DNA of 64,000 nucleotides from DSBG01 sp049975365. Its GTDB lineage: Bacteria; Desulfobacterota; Desulfomonilia; UBA1062. The stretch lies in assembly GCA_049975365.1 (NCBI GenBank), contig JBNGDS010000007.1, positions 1 through 64,000 of the forward strand, read 5' to 3'. Positions 8,334-17,399 of this stretch are shown piece after piece (within the stretch, counting starts at the first letter, position 1; the number at the start of each line of letters is the position of its first letter). A program made the position numbers and the translations under genes. A model generated the notes under the pieces. That model saw nothing but the letters and a program-made list of their open reading frames with translations, made no database searches and was not told the DNA's origin.

Positions 8334-9791
8334 TCAGGAGGTTTTCTTCGATTTGAATGCTTGTTTCAGTTTCTCCCCAAGTGATCCGACTCCTACATCC
8401 TGGCTTTCGGAAAAATTTTTCCATTCATCCAGGTTGAGCGAATCCCCCGGGGTCAGCGACAGTTTTCTCTGCGCAGGATCGATGTTCTCGATGGCCACCG
8501 TGATCGACTCCCCTTCCTGCTTCTTTTCAAGGGCAGCGGCATCATGGTGCTGGACGATCTTGGATCTCGGGAGCAGACCCGTAACGCCGGGCTCAAGTCT
8601 GACAAAGTACCCGAATCGCTCCTTTTTCTCAATGACTCCCTCAAGAATCTGATCCTTGGTGTACCTTTCCTGAATGCCGATCCAGGGATCACCTTCGGCA
8701 TCCTTGATGCTCAGGGAGATCCGCCGGGCATGGGGAATGATCTCCTTGATCATGACGTCTACAGTCTCACCTTCGGACGCTATCTCCCGGGGTTTCGTCA
8801 CCCGTTTTTTATAGCTCATTTCACTGATGTGTACGAGGCCCTCGATCCCTGGTGCGATCTCTACGAACACCCCGTAGTCCATACAACGGGTCACTGTTCC
8901 TCTGAGCTTGAGTCCAGGTGCGAACTTTTCCTGTACGGAATTCCAGGGATCATCCTCAACCTGTTTGATGGACAGGGAGATCTTCTTTTCCTTCTTTTCC
9001 GGGTCATCCTCTACGGACAACACCTTCACCTTGACATGTTCGCCGTGGGTGAGGAGTTCATCCGGGTGTGCAATCCGTGACCAGCTCATCTCAGAGATGT
9101 GGACCATCCCTTCAACGCCCGGAGTCAGCTCAACGAAAGCCCCGTACGGCATGAGCCTGGTCACCGTGCCGTCGAGAATCCTTTCTGGGCACAGCGATGA
9201 AAAAAAATCCTGTCTGGCCTGTTCCTGTTCCTGTTCAAGCAGCGTTCTCCTCGACAGGACGATATTCCTGCCCCCCTCTTCCAGTTCGGAGATCAGGAAA
9301 TGAAATGTCTTGCCCACGTACGCTTCAGGATCCTCAATGTAGATCGTATCCATCTGACTGATCGGACAGAATGCCCTGTGCTTGATGACCTCTACAGAAT
9401 ATCCGCCTTTACACGTCTCGACCACCCTTCCCTCGACCGGAATTGCCGCCCTATATGCATCCTGGAGCAGAGACATCCCCCCGATACCGGCCAGTGCCCT
9501 GGAGAGTTTGAGTTCTCCGTGCCGTATCGACATCACGAAGAGGTCAAGGGTATCCCCCTCAGAATACGGGAATACACCAGTATCATCGATCAGTTCTTCC
9601 TTTTCCACGATCCCGTCGAGTTTGGAACCGGTATCAACGATCACGTAGTCTCTTCCGATGGACAGGATTCTCCCCTGTATCCGGTCTCCAACCCGGATAT
9701 TCTCCCTCATGTCCGATCCATAGGAATCGAGCAGTGAATCAAAATCCTTCTCCGGGATAGTTCTTCTGTCATCATCAGTGTTGTCGGGCAT
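8334..9791 (-). CDS. S1 RNA-binding domain protein (ribosomal protein S1-like)
   Basis: A 485-residue protein built of five S1/OB-fold repeats, at about residues 34-105, 113-188, 200-277, 290-367 and 375-452, with a short basic C-terminal tail (KLKQAFKSKKTS). Repeats three and four are the best conserved (GAFVELTPGVEGMVHISEM and GVFVEIAPGIEGLVHISEM). It is shorter than classical six-repeat RpsA (about 550 residues). It may be this lineage's S1 or an extra S1-like translation factor; a separate rpsA elsewhere in the genome would decide. It would bind mRNA on or near the 30S subunit. It is transcribed towards, and converges with, the DUF1846 gene. Confidence 0.85.
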   Translation of the reverse strand: MPDNTDDDRRTIPEKDFDSLLDSYGSDMRENIRVGDRIQGRILSIGRDYVIVDTGSKLDGIVEKEELIDDTGVFPYSEGDTLDLFVMSIRHGELKLSRALAGIGGMSLLQDAYRAAIPVEGRVVETCKGGYSVEVIKHRAFCPISQMDTIYIEDPEAYVGKTFHFLISELEEGGRNIVLSRRTLLEQEQEQARQDFFSSLCPERILDGTVTRLMPYGAFVELTPGVEGMVHISEMSWSRIAHPDELLTHGEHVKVKVLSVEDDPEKKEKKISLSIKQVEDDPWNSVQEKFAPGLKLRGTVTRCMDYGVFVEIAPGIEGLVHISEMSYKKRVTKPREIASEGETVDVMIKEIIPHARRISLSIKDAEGDPWIGIQERYTKDQILEGVIEKKERFGYFVRLEPGVTGLLPRSKIVQHHDAAALEKKQEGESITVAIENIDPAQRKLSLTPGDSLNLDEWKNFSESQDVGVGSLGEKLKQAFKSKKTS

Positions 9792-9963
9792 CTCTGGTTC
9801 TCCATATCGGTCGATTACAGTGAGGCGATGGTATAGAATTTTGTCTGCAGAGTAAATACCATTTTCTCCTGGTGAAGTGACTGGTTACAATCGTAGAGAA
9901 TTTCACCCGGTGAGGGGAGAGGGTGGAATTCGTGTATCCGGCTCAGAGACCTCATGATCGGTG

Positions 9964-10896
9964 TCACGCTATCACAAGCCAACGGTATTCCCTGATATGA
10001 TCGAGGAGCTCGAGGGAGATCTCCTGCCGTGGTGTTGAACAGGCCTTTGATGTGAAGATGAACCTCATATCCGGTGTCTTCTTGAAGGCTACGAGGTCCA
10101 TCAAACTCCCGGTACGGGTGGTCTTTCCGAGAGAGGAGGCTACCTGTATCAGGTGGGTGAACCGGATGGTGTATTCACTGTGCCCCGAGAGGCGGATCTC
10201 GCGGGGGAAAGAGTCAAGGTCAAGTCCTTCTCTCAGATACGCCATATCCTCCGGGATGATGGGGTCTGAAGAGTGTTCCGAGATGAACGCGGGGATTCCC
10301 TGCTTGCAGAGTGCATCCACTAGGGCTATGGCACCGACGTTGAGATGAACGGGTGAAGCGTCAGGGTCAGGGAGATCGAGGCCATAGGCATGGATCAGGG
10401 CAGATACGTCAGGGGGGAGATCGTGGAGCTGGAGATTGGTCATGACGTCCAGATCACCGATAACCTCATTGAGAAGAATCAGATCAACACCTCGAATGGA
10501 GGAAATCATGGACTGGATGTCTCCGTGGAGATATGACACCTTCCTGCCCCAGGGTGCCAATCTCCTTCGCTGGCGTTCCAGAAGGGTTCTCGAGACGTCT
10601 ATCATGATGACACCCTTGATGGAGTCAGAATAGGAAGAGAGGAGGCCTTCCATGAGACTTCCATAGCCCCCACCGACCTCCACGACGATGGACCCACTGT
10701 GGAGCAGGTTTTGTTTTTCAAGGAATTTCCCCAGGAGGGTTCCATAGGGCATGGGTCTTTCCAGGCACATCATGCCCGGGAGGGATGACCTCGAAAGTGA
10801 TTCGCAGATGGTCTGCTCCTTCATGAGGTCAATGGCGCCATACCTGTGATAGTGGTATGTTGAGTTTCTCCCTCCCATAGATGCCTGTCTATACAC
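9964..10896 (-). CDS. Class I SAM-dependent methyltransferase-like protein
   Basis: A 310-residue protein with a Rossmann-type motif I, VVEVGGGYGSL (about residues 71-81), and an acidic motif II region (VIMIDVSR), as in SAM-dependent methyltransferases. A later DLILLNEVIGDLD segment resembles motif IV. The C-terminal 130 residues are not recognised, and the substrate is unknown. The first possible start is a GTG at 10896 without a clear Shine-Dalgarno; an ATG seven codons in (10878) is the alternative. It is divergent from the HtrA protease gene and downstream of no obvious partner. Confidence 0.65.
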   Translation of the reverse strand: MYRQASMGGRNSTYHYHRYGAIDLMKEQTICESLSRSSLPGMMCLERPMPYGTLLGKFLEKQNLLHSGSIVVEVGGGYGSLMEGLLSSYSDSIKGVIMIDVSRTLLERQRRRLAPWGRKVSYLHGDIQSMISSIRGVDLILLNEVIGDLDVMTNLQLHDLPPDVSALIHAYGLDLPDPDASPVHLNVGAIALVDALCKQGIPAFISEHSSDPIIPEDMAYLREGLDLDSFPREIRLSGHSEYTIRFTHLIQVASSLGKTTRTGSLMDLVAFKKTPDMRFIFTSKACSTPRQEISLELLDHIREYRWLVIA

Positions 10897-10982
10897 GAAC
10901 TTATCAGGATTGTACAGCCATGTAGCGGTTGATGCCAGGGGTGTTCTATGCTAACGTTCCCTTGGATGAAGGAGGATTATCC

Positions 10983-12368
10983 GTGAACAGAAACTTCCTG
11001 CTGATCTTGGTCTGCTCCTGCATGATAGGTATTGCTGCTCCCGTGGACACGGTCCAGGCTCAGAACCCCTACGAAGGAGACTGGGTTGCCGAGGTGGCGG
11101 AAAAGGTAATTCCCTCTGTAGTGAACATCTCATCCACGAAGACGGTCGTGGTTCAGCAGTCTCCATTCTTTTCTGATCCGTTCTTCCGGGAGTTTTTCGG
11201 GGGAGGCATACCAAGGGAACGGGTCCAGCGTGCCCTCGGGTCGGGCGTGATCGTGACGGAAGATGGGTTTATCGTAACAAACAACCATGTAGTGGGCGGT
11301 GCTGACACGGTGGAGGTTCGGCTTTCAGACGAGCGGGTCTTCATTGCAACCATCGTGGGCACGGACCCCAAGAGCGACGTGGCGATCATCAAGATCGACC
11401 AGAAGGACTTGCCGGCCATCAGGATCGGAGATTCCACCAACCTGAGGATCGGGAGTTTCGTACTGGCCGTTGGAAATCCGTTCGGCCTTGGACAGACAGT
11501 GACCATGGGTATCATCAGTGCACTGGGGAGGTCCGGACTTGGGATCACGGACTATGAAAATTTTATCCAGACCGATGCGGCCATTAATCCCGGGAATTCC
11601 GGCGGGGCACTCGTAAATATGGAGGGAGAGCTCATCGGCATCAATACCGCGATTCTCTCCAGGTCCGGGGGAAATGTGGGAATCGGGTTCGCCATTCCCA
11701 TCAATGTGGTCATGACCATCAAGAACAGCATCGAGAAATATGGAGAGGTGGTTCGAGGGTGGCTGGGAGTATCCGTACAGGAGATTACTCCGAAGATCGC
11801 AGAGGCCCTGGGGCTGAGCACCACGAAAGGGGCTCTGGTGTCCGAGGTCATCAAAGGCTCACCCGCGGAAAAGTCCGGGATCGTTCAGGGAGACGTCATA
11901 GTTGCCATTGGTGGGAATACGGTTCACAATACTTCTTCCCTCCGCTTCATGATATCCGAGCTTCTTCCCGGCACGGAAGTGGAGGTGAAGGTCTTCCGTG
12001 ATGGCCGGAAGAAGGACGTGCGGGTGACCATAGGAGATCTTTCCAAGGCCCAGGTCCCGGAGCACAAGGTGTATATTGAGGATAACCGGTTCCTCGCCGG
12101 AGCTACTGTTGCAGAGATTACCCCCGGGTCACGGGAGACGTTTCAGATCGATAACGAGATCGAAGGCGTTCTCGTCGTCGAGGTAGAGGACAACTCTGCT
12201 GCTGCACGGACAGGATTGCGCCCCGGTGACGTCATCCTTGCCATAAATAACACCAAGACACGGAATCTTGAGGAGTTCGAACAGGTCGTCAGTATGCTCA
12301 GGGGGGTGAAGATGGGCATCAGCATCTATCGCCAGGGCATGGTCATGAACCTGACGATCATCAGGTAG
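10983..12368 (+). CDS. Periplasmic serine protease, HtrA/DegP family
   Basis: A trypsin-like quality-control protease that degrades misfolded envelope proteins. The GTG at 10983 is preferred because GGAGG (10971-10975) lies 7 nt upstream and a clean signal peptide follows (cleavage near VQA|QN, residue 26). Catalytic residues on this numbering are His102 (TNNHVV), Asp132 (SDVAI) and Ser206 (GNSGG). Two PDZ domains follow (about 270-355 and 380-455), including GWLGVSVQEI and the second-domain motif GLRPGDVILAINN. The length of 461 residues is normal for DegP/DegQ of Gram-negative bacteria. dtd follows 118 nt downstream on the same strand. Confidence 0.93.
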   Translation: MNRNFLLILVCSCMIGIAAPVDTVQAQNPYEGDWVAEVAEKVIPSVVNISSTKTVVVQQSPFFSDPFFREFFGGGIPRERVQRALGSGVIVTEDGFIVTNNHVVGGADTVEVRLSDERVFIATIVGTDPKSDVAIIKIDQKDLPAIRIGDSTNLRIGSFVLAVGNPFGLGQTVTMGIISALGRSGLGITDYENFIQTDAAINPGNSGGALVNMEGELIGINTAILSRSGGNVGIGFAIPINVVMTIKNSIEKYGEVVRGWLGVSVQEITPKIAEALGLSTTKGALVSEVIKGSPAEKSGIVQGDVIVAIGGNTVHNTSSLRFMISELLPGTEVEVKVFRDGRKKDVRVTIGDLSKAQVPEHKVYIEDNRFLAGATVAEITPGSRETFQIDNEIEGVLVVEVEDNSAAARTGLRPGDVILAINNTKTRNLEEFEQVVSMLRGVKMGISIYRQGMVMNLTIIR

Positions 12369-12486
12369 GGCACTTCCTGTTTCAACGGGGCAAGGATCGA
12401 GCTGCTCGAGAATACTCGATTCCTGCACGGCGTGTGACTGATTCCTGAAGAACCTGTGCATTGTCACCCGGTGGAAGGAGATCAGA

Positions 12487-12942
12487 ATGAGGTCGGTCAT
12501 TCAGAGGGTACGTGAAGCCTCAGTGCGTGTCGATGGGAAGGAAATCTCCCGGATAGGGTGTGGACTGTGCTGCCTTGTCGGCGTGGAGCGCTCTGACAGC
12601 GAATCTGACATCGAGTTCATAGCACGGAAAACCTGTTCGTTGAGGATCTTCGAAGACACTGGGGGTCAGATGAACCTCGACGTGACTCACGTTCGGGGTG
12701 ATCTTCTTGTCATCTCTCAGTTCACTCTCCTCGGTGATGCCAGGAAGGGCAGGAGACCGTCGTATTCAACTGCTGAAGAACCGGCATGCGCCCAAGAGAT
12801 GTTCGATCATCTTGTTGTGAGGCTCAAGGAATTGTACCCGGCTGGACGCGTTGAAACAGGAAAATTTCAGGCCATGATGGATGTCGAGCTCATCAATCAT
12901 GGCCCGGTTACTCTCCTGCTTGACAGCAGGAAACTCTTCTAA
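12487..12942 (+). CDS. dtd: D-aminoacyl-tRNA deacylase
   Basis: A 151-residue cytoplasmic proofreading enzyme that hydrolyses D-amino acids from mischarged tRNA. Family hallmarks are present: the start MRSVIQRVREASVRVDG, the active-site SQFTLLGD segment (about residues 77-84) and the C-terminal cross-subunit motif NHGPVTLLLDS (usually NxGPVT). The length matches bacterial Dtd (about 145-150). Its Shine-Dalgarno is GAAGGAGATCAG. It converges with trxA, separated by only 23 nt and without a clear terminator. Confidence 0.95.
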   Translation: MRSVIQRVREASVRVDGKEISRIGCGLCCLVGVERSDSESDIEFIARKTCSLRIFEDTGGQMNLDVTHVRGDLLVISQFTLLGDARKGRRPSYSTAEEPACAQEMFDHLVVRLKELYPAGRVETGKFQAMMDVELINHGPVTLLLDSRKLF

Positions 12943-12965
12943 AAAATTCTCCTCCCTTCAGAGAC

Positions 12966-13313
12966 CTACTTGAAGGAGTGTATTCTTTCAATCAGCTTTG
13001 CTTCCGGCATGGCCCCTACGATATCCCCCACCTTTTTCCCGTCCTTGAATATGAGGAGGTTCGGAATAGAACGGATACCGTATGTCGACACGATTTGAGG
13101 GTTGTTTTCAACATCGATCTTGGCAAATACAATCTCTCCGATATATTTTTTTGCAAGGCTCTCAAGGATCGGACCGATCATTTTGCACGGGCCGCACCAT
13201 TCAGCCCAGCAGTCAACCACCAGGAAGGGGTATTTCTCAACCGCGTTGTTGATGTCACCGTCCGTGAGTGTGATGGGGTGGTCTGGGTTTGTGACCAAGG
13301 TTTCTTCTGCCAT
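12966..13313 (-). CDS. trxA: Thioredoxin
   Basis: A 115-residue thioredoxin with the active site WCGPC (Cys40 and Cys43) and the cis-Pro region IRSIPNLLIF. It reduces protein disulfides in the cytoplasm using electrons from TrxB. The start at 13313 is chosen because AGGAGGAACGT directly precedes it; an upstream in-frame start would add 13 unconserved residues. It is the last gene of the minus-strand arsR-like/trxB/trxA operon, 14 nt after trxB. Confidence 0.95.
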   Translation of the reverse strand: MAEETLVTNPDHPITLTDGDINNAVEKYPFLVVDCWAEWCGPCKMIGPILESLAKKYIGEIVFAKIDVENNPQIVSTYGIRSIPNLLIFKDGKKVGDIVGAMPEAKLIERIHSFK

Positions 13314-13327
13314 ACGTTCCTCCTGAA

Positions 13328-14296
13328 TTATAGATTTACGGGGTTGTCCCATGTCCCGTAAGATGTTCCCTTGAGTTCTCCGACGTATTGTTCTGCTGAA
13401 AATGCCGCCGTTGCTCCATCACCGCAGGCGGTTACCACCTGCCGAAACAGCTTTTTGATACAGTCTCCACAGGCAAAGATGCCCGGGGCAGAGGTCTTCA
13501 TGTCACTGTCTACAGTGATATATCCACCTTCATCTAAGCTCAGCACTCCCTGCACGAAGGAGGTGTACGGGATGTTCCCCGTGAAGATGAATACCCCTTC
13601 GGCATCAATGACCTTCTCCTTCTCCGGATTATTGACATCCCTGATCCTGAGCCCGGTTACAGCAGTGTCTCCCAGAATCTCTGCAACAACGGCATTCCAT
13701 TCAAAACCGATCTTTTCATTGGCCTGTGCCCTCTCCCTGAGGATTCCTGCGGCCCGCAGCCTGTCCCTGCGGTGCACGATGGTGACCTTCTGCGCAAATC
13801 GGGTGAGGAACAGGGCTTCCTGCACAGCGGTATCCCCTCCGCCGACAACAACGAGGTGTGCATCCTTGAAGAACGGGCCGTCACACGTTGCGCAGTATGA
13901 GACCCCTCTCCCGGTCAATTCCTCTTCGCCCCTTACATTGAGGTGGGCATACTCAGTTCCAGTGGCGATGATCACCGACAGGGCCTCAAAGGTAGACCCC
14001 GAGGTTGTCACTTTCCAACTCCGGTGTTCTCCGGAAGCGGAGTTTTCCAAAGAGATCACGTCATCCTCGATGATTTCCAGGCCGAATTTTATTGCTTGAT
14101 CCTTGAATTTCTCCACCAGTTCAAAACCCGATATGCCTTCAGGGAATCCTGGATAATTTTCAATGAGATCCGTGGTTGTGATCAGGCTCGGGTTAAACGC
14201 ACTTCCGATCAGCAGAGATCTCATGGCCGCGCGTGACGTGTAGATCCCTGCGGTCAGTCCTGCAGGACCACCTCCGATGATGATGACATCGTACAT
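13328..14296 (-). CDS. trxB: Thioredoxin-disulfide reductase
   Basis: A 322-residue FAD/NADPH enzyme that reduces thioredoxin. FAD motif GGGPAG lies at residues 8-13, the redox-active pair in YCATCDGPFF is Cys135/Cys138, the NADPH-binding motif GGGDTAVQEA is near 152-161, and the second FAD contact is GIFACGDC. The start MYDVIIIGGGPAG (14296) is taken because it fits the family N-terminus and has GGAAAGGATAAGGGC before it. It sits 4 nt after the ArsR-like gene and before trxA, so all three are probably one transcript. Confidence 0.95.
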   Translation of the reverse strand: MYDVIIIGGGPAGLTAGIYTSRAAMRSLLIGSAFNPSLITTTDLIENYPGFPEGISGFELVEKFKDQAIKFGLEIIEDDVISLENSASGEHRSWKVTTSGSTFEALSVIIATGTEYAHLNVRGEEELTGRGVSYCATCDGPFFKDAHLVVVGGGDTAVQEALFLTRFAQKVTIVHRRDRLRAAGILRERAQANEKIGFEWNAVVAEILGDTAVTGLRIRDVNNPEKEKVIDAEGVFIFTGNIPYTSFVQGVLSLDEGGYITVDSDMKTSAPGIFACGDCIKKLFRQVVTACGDGATAAFSAEQYVGELKGTSYGTWDNPVNL

Positions 14297-14300
14297 GCCC

Positions 14301-14585
14301 TTATCCTTTCCAGGTTTTGTTTTTTCCCAGGAGAACAAACAGAGATCTCATGAAATCGGGATCCTTCAGGTAGTAACACCTGGAGTTACCTCTGCGGGTA
14401 CAATCCACAATGCCGCTGGCCTTGAGCACTGACAAATGCTGGGATGCATTGACCTGGCTGATGTGAAGGCGATTTTCCACCTCTGACACACACCGTTCAC
14501 CTTCCAGGAGCTCCCTGACCATTGAGAGGCGTGTTGGATGCCCGAGTGCCTTGAGAAACACAGTAATGTTCTCGTCTTCTCCCAT
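14301..14585 (-). CDS. ArsR-family winged-helix regulator
   Basis: A 94-residue small regulator. The winged helix spans about residues 6-80, with LGHPTRLSMVRELL and the recognition helix ISQVNASQHLSVLKASGIV. A single conserved-looking Cys (ERCVSEV) sits where ArsR-type sensors often have CxC, and two further Cys follow (VDCTRRGNSRCYYL). Heading the trxB-trxA operon and preceded by a palindrome (14595-14617), it probably senses thiol/redox state or a thiophilic metal and represses its own operon. The sensing chemistry is inferred. Confidence 0.85.
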   Translation of the reverse strand: MGEDENITVFLKALGHPTRLSMVRELLEGERCVSEVENRLHISQVNASQHLSVLKASGIVDCTRRGNSRCYYLKDPDFMRSLFVLLGKNKTWKG

Positions 14586-14594
14586 TCATTGACC

Positions 14595-14617
14595 TATAAT
14601 ATAAGCATATTATTATA
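14595..14617 (-). promoter_or_regulatory. Palindromic operator before the ArsR-trxB-trxA operon
   Basis: TATAATAT (14595-14602) and the facing ATATTATTATA (14607-14617) form an AT-rich inverted repeat just 10 nt upstream of the regulator's ATG. Size and composition fit ArsR/SmtB operators, which overlap the promoter. It is the only candidate operator in this intergenic region. Confidence 0.55.
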
Positions 14618-14708
14618 TACTAATAATCAACTTTGCTTTCATAGTCAAGCCTTGATTTTTTCTTCCCACGACGTACTATGGTAGGGGAAGATAGAAGGAG
14701 GACAAGGC

Positions 14709-15248
14709 ATGCGACGATTCAGTATCCTCTGTATAATCGCACTCTCTTTTCCCCTGATGTGCCACGGAGCAGGGTATGTGTGTGCGAACTATGCTGTTGG
14801 TGGAAAAATTGATGAGCCGAGTCTAGGCATCGAACTGGGAGGAATTTTCCTCTCCTCCCTTCATCCAACCGGAGGAGCACTCAGCGTCGGGCTGGGAGTC
14901 AGTATTGCCGACACCGATGAAGATCCACCATCGGCAGAGGAACCTCCGGTCACTGAACCCGTCTATAGTGCTCTTCGGGATTACAATGACGGGAATGAGC
15001 AGGAGGTCACCCTCACCTTTGGAGCAGAGATGATACCCGCCTTGTTTGCTGTCGTGGGGGTGGGATATGCAAGCCAGGACGTCACGACCATTGGTACCGC
15101 AGGCGACCAGCGATATGAGGTCGATTCCGAAACCGATACCAACATCTCTTTCATGGTCGGTCTGCGCTATGTGATACACGGATTAAACGCTGGAATCGGC
15201 TACCACACCAGACGGGGGGTCATGGCAAGTCTCGGTATCGCATTTTAA
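14709..15248 (+). CDS. Predicted exported beta-barrel-like protein of unknown function
   Basis: A 179-residue protein with a signal peptide (about residues 1-21, ending CHGA). The remainder alternates polar and hydrophobic residues in short stretches, with a Pro/Glu-rich loop (DEDPPSAEEPPVTEP), and ends in Phe (SLGIAF). That suggests a small outer-membrane beta-barrel. No family is recognised. A strong Shine-Dalgarno (GAAGGAGGACAA) precedes the ATG. It stands alone between the divergent arsR-like operon and the lipoprotein trio. Confidence 0.6.
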   Translation: MRRFSILCIIALSFPLMCHGAGYVCANYAVGGKIDEPSLGIELGGIFLSSLHPTGGALSVGLGVSIADTDEDPPSAEEPPVTEPVYSALRDYNDGNEQEVTLTFGAEMIPALFAVVGVGYASQDVTTIGTAGDQRYEVDSETDTNISFMVGLRYVIHGLNAGIGYHTRRGVMASLGIAF

Positions 15249-15511
15249 GGTGTTAGGATCTGTCGAGTATTTCCAGGAACAGCAGATTACCTATCGGGAT
15301 TCACGTTCATGACTCGTTCTCCAGGCAACGGATCTCTCATTGTCCATGATTACACCTTTGTGATCGTTTCTGGTGCAAAGGAGGTGAGCTGTTGTTCTCG
15401 TGGAGAATAGAAATTTCTTGATACACGCTCGACGATGACCTATGAGAGAAGAACATGAGAGCGGAGAGAGACATCCACCGCCATGGAAGGGGATCAGGAG
15501 AAACGTATCGA

Positions 15512-16927
15512 GTGTGGGGAGTGGGTATCAGACGATACTGCTTCATGGTGGTCGTTCTGCTCTCCTGTTCGGTAACGCTGGCTGGGTGTGCGTATCTTCA
15601 GAACTATACAGTTCTCTCACGGCAGGCGCGGACGTCGCTTGCCGCTGGTAACTACCCAGATGCCCTTTCCGTTTTTCCAGAGAGTTCCGCCCGCGGGAAG
15701 GACGAGATTCTCATCCGCATGGAGAGAGGGGTGATTCTCCAGGCTATGGGGAGATTTCAGGACAGTGCAAACGAGTTCGAGCGTGCTGTACGCAAGATCA
15801 GGGACAATGAGAACAGAGCAGTGATTTCAGCGTCCAGAACCGCTGCCCAGGCAGGGACACTCATCGTAAACGAGCAGGTCTTGCCCTATGACGGTGAGGA
15901 TTTCGAGAAGGTACTCATACATGCGCTCAATGCCGTGAACTATGTGCTGGGGGGAGATCTCGAGGGTGCGCGCGTGGAGATCCTGAACGCATACAGAAGG
16001 CAGGACGAACTCGCCGAGAAACACGCACGGGATCTGATGAAGGCAGAGGAGGATCTTGCAGGTGCTGACTGGGAGAGGTCGTTTCAGAAAACTGATAGAG
16101 AGGGCTTTGAAGCACTCAGGGAAAAGGCACAGTCCGTGCTGAGTATCTACCAGAATGCGTTTGCATACTATGTCTCGGCGCTCGTCTATGAACTCAATCG
16201 CGAGGAAAATGATGCCTACATCGATCTGAAGAAGGCGATACGGGCAGCCCCGGGATGTAGGAGCATCCAGCAGGATTTGATTCGACTCAGCCGGGAACTC
16301 AACTTCCGGGAAGACGCCCAGGAGTGGGTGGAGCAATTCGGGGAGATAGAGATAGACAGTTCGCCGGGGATCGATGTCTTTGTTATCTTCACCTTCGGTC
16401 TTGCCCCCTTCAAAGAAGCGGTGAGCTTCCCCATTCCCATAGGGAAAGGAGGATTTGTTTTCGCATCACTGCCGGTGTACCGGTTTACTCCCGCCACGAT
16501 TCATTCTGGAGAGGTTCTTGCTGGGGGCACCAGTGTTGAGACATCCCTCCTCAGCGATACCGATGCCATTGCTGCGAGGAACCTCCTGGACAAATTTCCC
16601 ATTCTGTTCGCGAAACAGATCGCACGTTCCTACCTCAAGGCCCAGGCTTCCAGAAGTCTATCCAGGGAATACGGTGCACTCGGGGCCATAGCAGGGACAG
16701 TGGCCTCTGCGGTCACGGAGCAGGCTGATCTTCGTACGTGGTCAAGTCTTCCCAAGGAGATCCACGTGGCGCGAGTATTTCTTCCCGATTCTACCCGGAG
16801 ATTTCTTCTGAAGGCCTTTCCTTCCGGACCTCTGCGGACGGTCGAACTTCCGGAAGGGACCAAGCATTGCATCGTGCTCAGCAGGGTGACAGATACAGAC
16901 ATGACCGTCCACACACGAGCATATTAG
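15512..16927 (+). CDS. COG3014-type lipoprotein with TPR-like region
   Basis: A protein of about 471 residues resembling the uncharacterised COG3014 family. A lipobox (VTLAGC) follows a hydrophobic stretch, so the mature protein would be a lipid-anchored envelope protein. The N-terminal part (NYPDALSVFPESSARGKDEILIRMERGVILQAMGRFQDSANEFERA) is TPR-like. The start is uncertain: the GTG at 15512 has AGGAG 10 nt upstream, while an ATG at 15455 and an ATG at 15545 are alternatives. It is followed after 15 nt by YcfL-like and then LpoB-like lipoproteins, a recurrent gene trio in Gram-negative bacteria that is linked to the cell envelope. Confidence 0.75.
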   Translation: MWGVGIRRYCFMVVVLLSCSVTLAGCAYLQNYTVLSRQARTSLAAGNYPDALSVFPESSARGKDEILIRMERGVILQAMGRFQDSANEFERAVRKIRDNENRAVISASRTAAQAGTLIVNEQVLPYDGEDFEKVLIHALNAVNYVLGGDLEGARVEILNAYRRQDELAEKHARDLMKAEEDLAGADWERSFQKTDREGFEALREKAQSVLSIYQNAFAYYVSALVYELNREENDAYIDLKKAIRAAPGCRSIQQDLIRLSRELNFREDAQEWVEQFGEIEIDSSPGIDVFVIFTFGLAPFKEAVSFPIPIGKGGFVFASLPVYRFTPATIHSGEVLAGGTSVETSLLSDTDAIAARNLLDKFPILFAKQIARSYLKAQASRSLSREYGALGAIAGTVASAVTEQADLRTWSSLPKEIHVARVFLPDSTRRFLLKAFPSGPLRTVELPEGTKHCIVLSRVTDTDMTVHTRAY

Positions 16928-16942
16928 ATAGGAGGGAGAGAT

Positions 16943-17368
16943 ATGGTGAGGATTCTCAGGTACTGGTGGATATGCGCAGTAGTCCTTGCGGCATGTGCAG
17001 GAACTGCACCGAATGTACTTCACGTGCAGGCAACATCACAGGGACTCACATCAAAACAGGTGGAGATCAATGATGCATCCCTGGAAAGAAAACTCACCTT
17101 CGGAGAGGTGAGCGTCAGGCCACTCGGTGGAGGAGCATCCATGGAGGCACAGGTGATGCTTCAAAACACGAGCATGCGGGATGTGAAGTTTGAGTACCGG
17201 TTCATCTGGTATGACTCTTCCGGATTTGAGATATCATCGGATACCGCATGGATGCCTTCCGTGCTCTCAGGAAAGGAGTCACGGGGATACAGATCCACCG
17301 CACCGGCTCCAAACGCGGTGAGCTTCAAATGCATGATCAGGAAACCGCAACCATTGACGGATTCATGA
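16943..17368 (+). CDS. YcfL family (DUF1425) lipoprotein
   Basis: A 141-residue exported protein. A hydrophobic N-terminus ending VLAACAG gives a plausible lipobox Cys. The segment VMLQNTSMRDVKFEYRFIWYDSSGFEI is the hallmark of the YcfL/DUF1425 family. AGGAGGGAGAG precedes the ATG. Sitting between a COG3014 lipoprotein and an LpoB-like lipoprotein, it probably acts in the same periplasmic process. Function in the family is not established. Confidence 0.8.
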   Translation: MVRILRYWWICAVVLAACAGTAPNVLHVQATSQGLTSKQVEINDASLERKLTFGEVSVRPLGGGASMEAQVMLQNTSMRDVKFEYRFIWYDSSGFEISSDTAWMPSVLSGKESRGYRSTAPAPNAVSFKCMIRKPQPLTDS

Positions 17369-17399
17369 TCACGAGACACAGACAGGAGGTAATGAGCAC

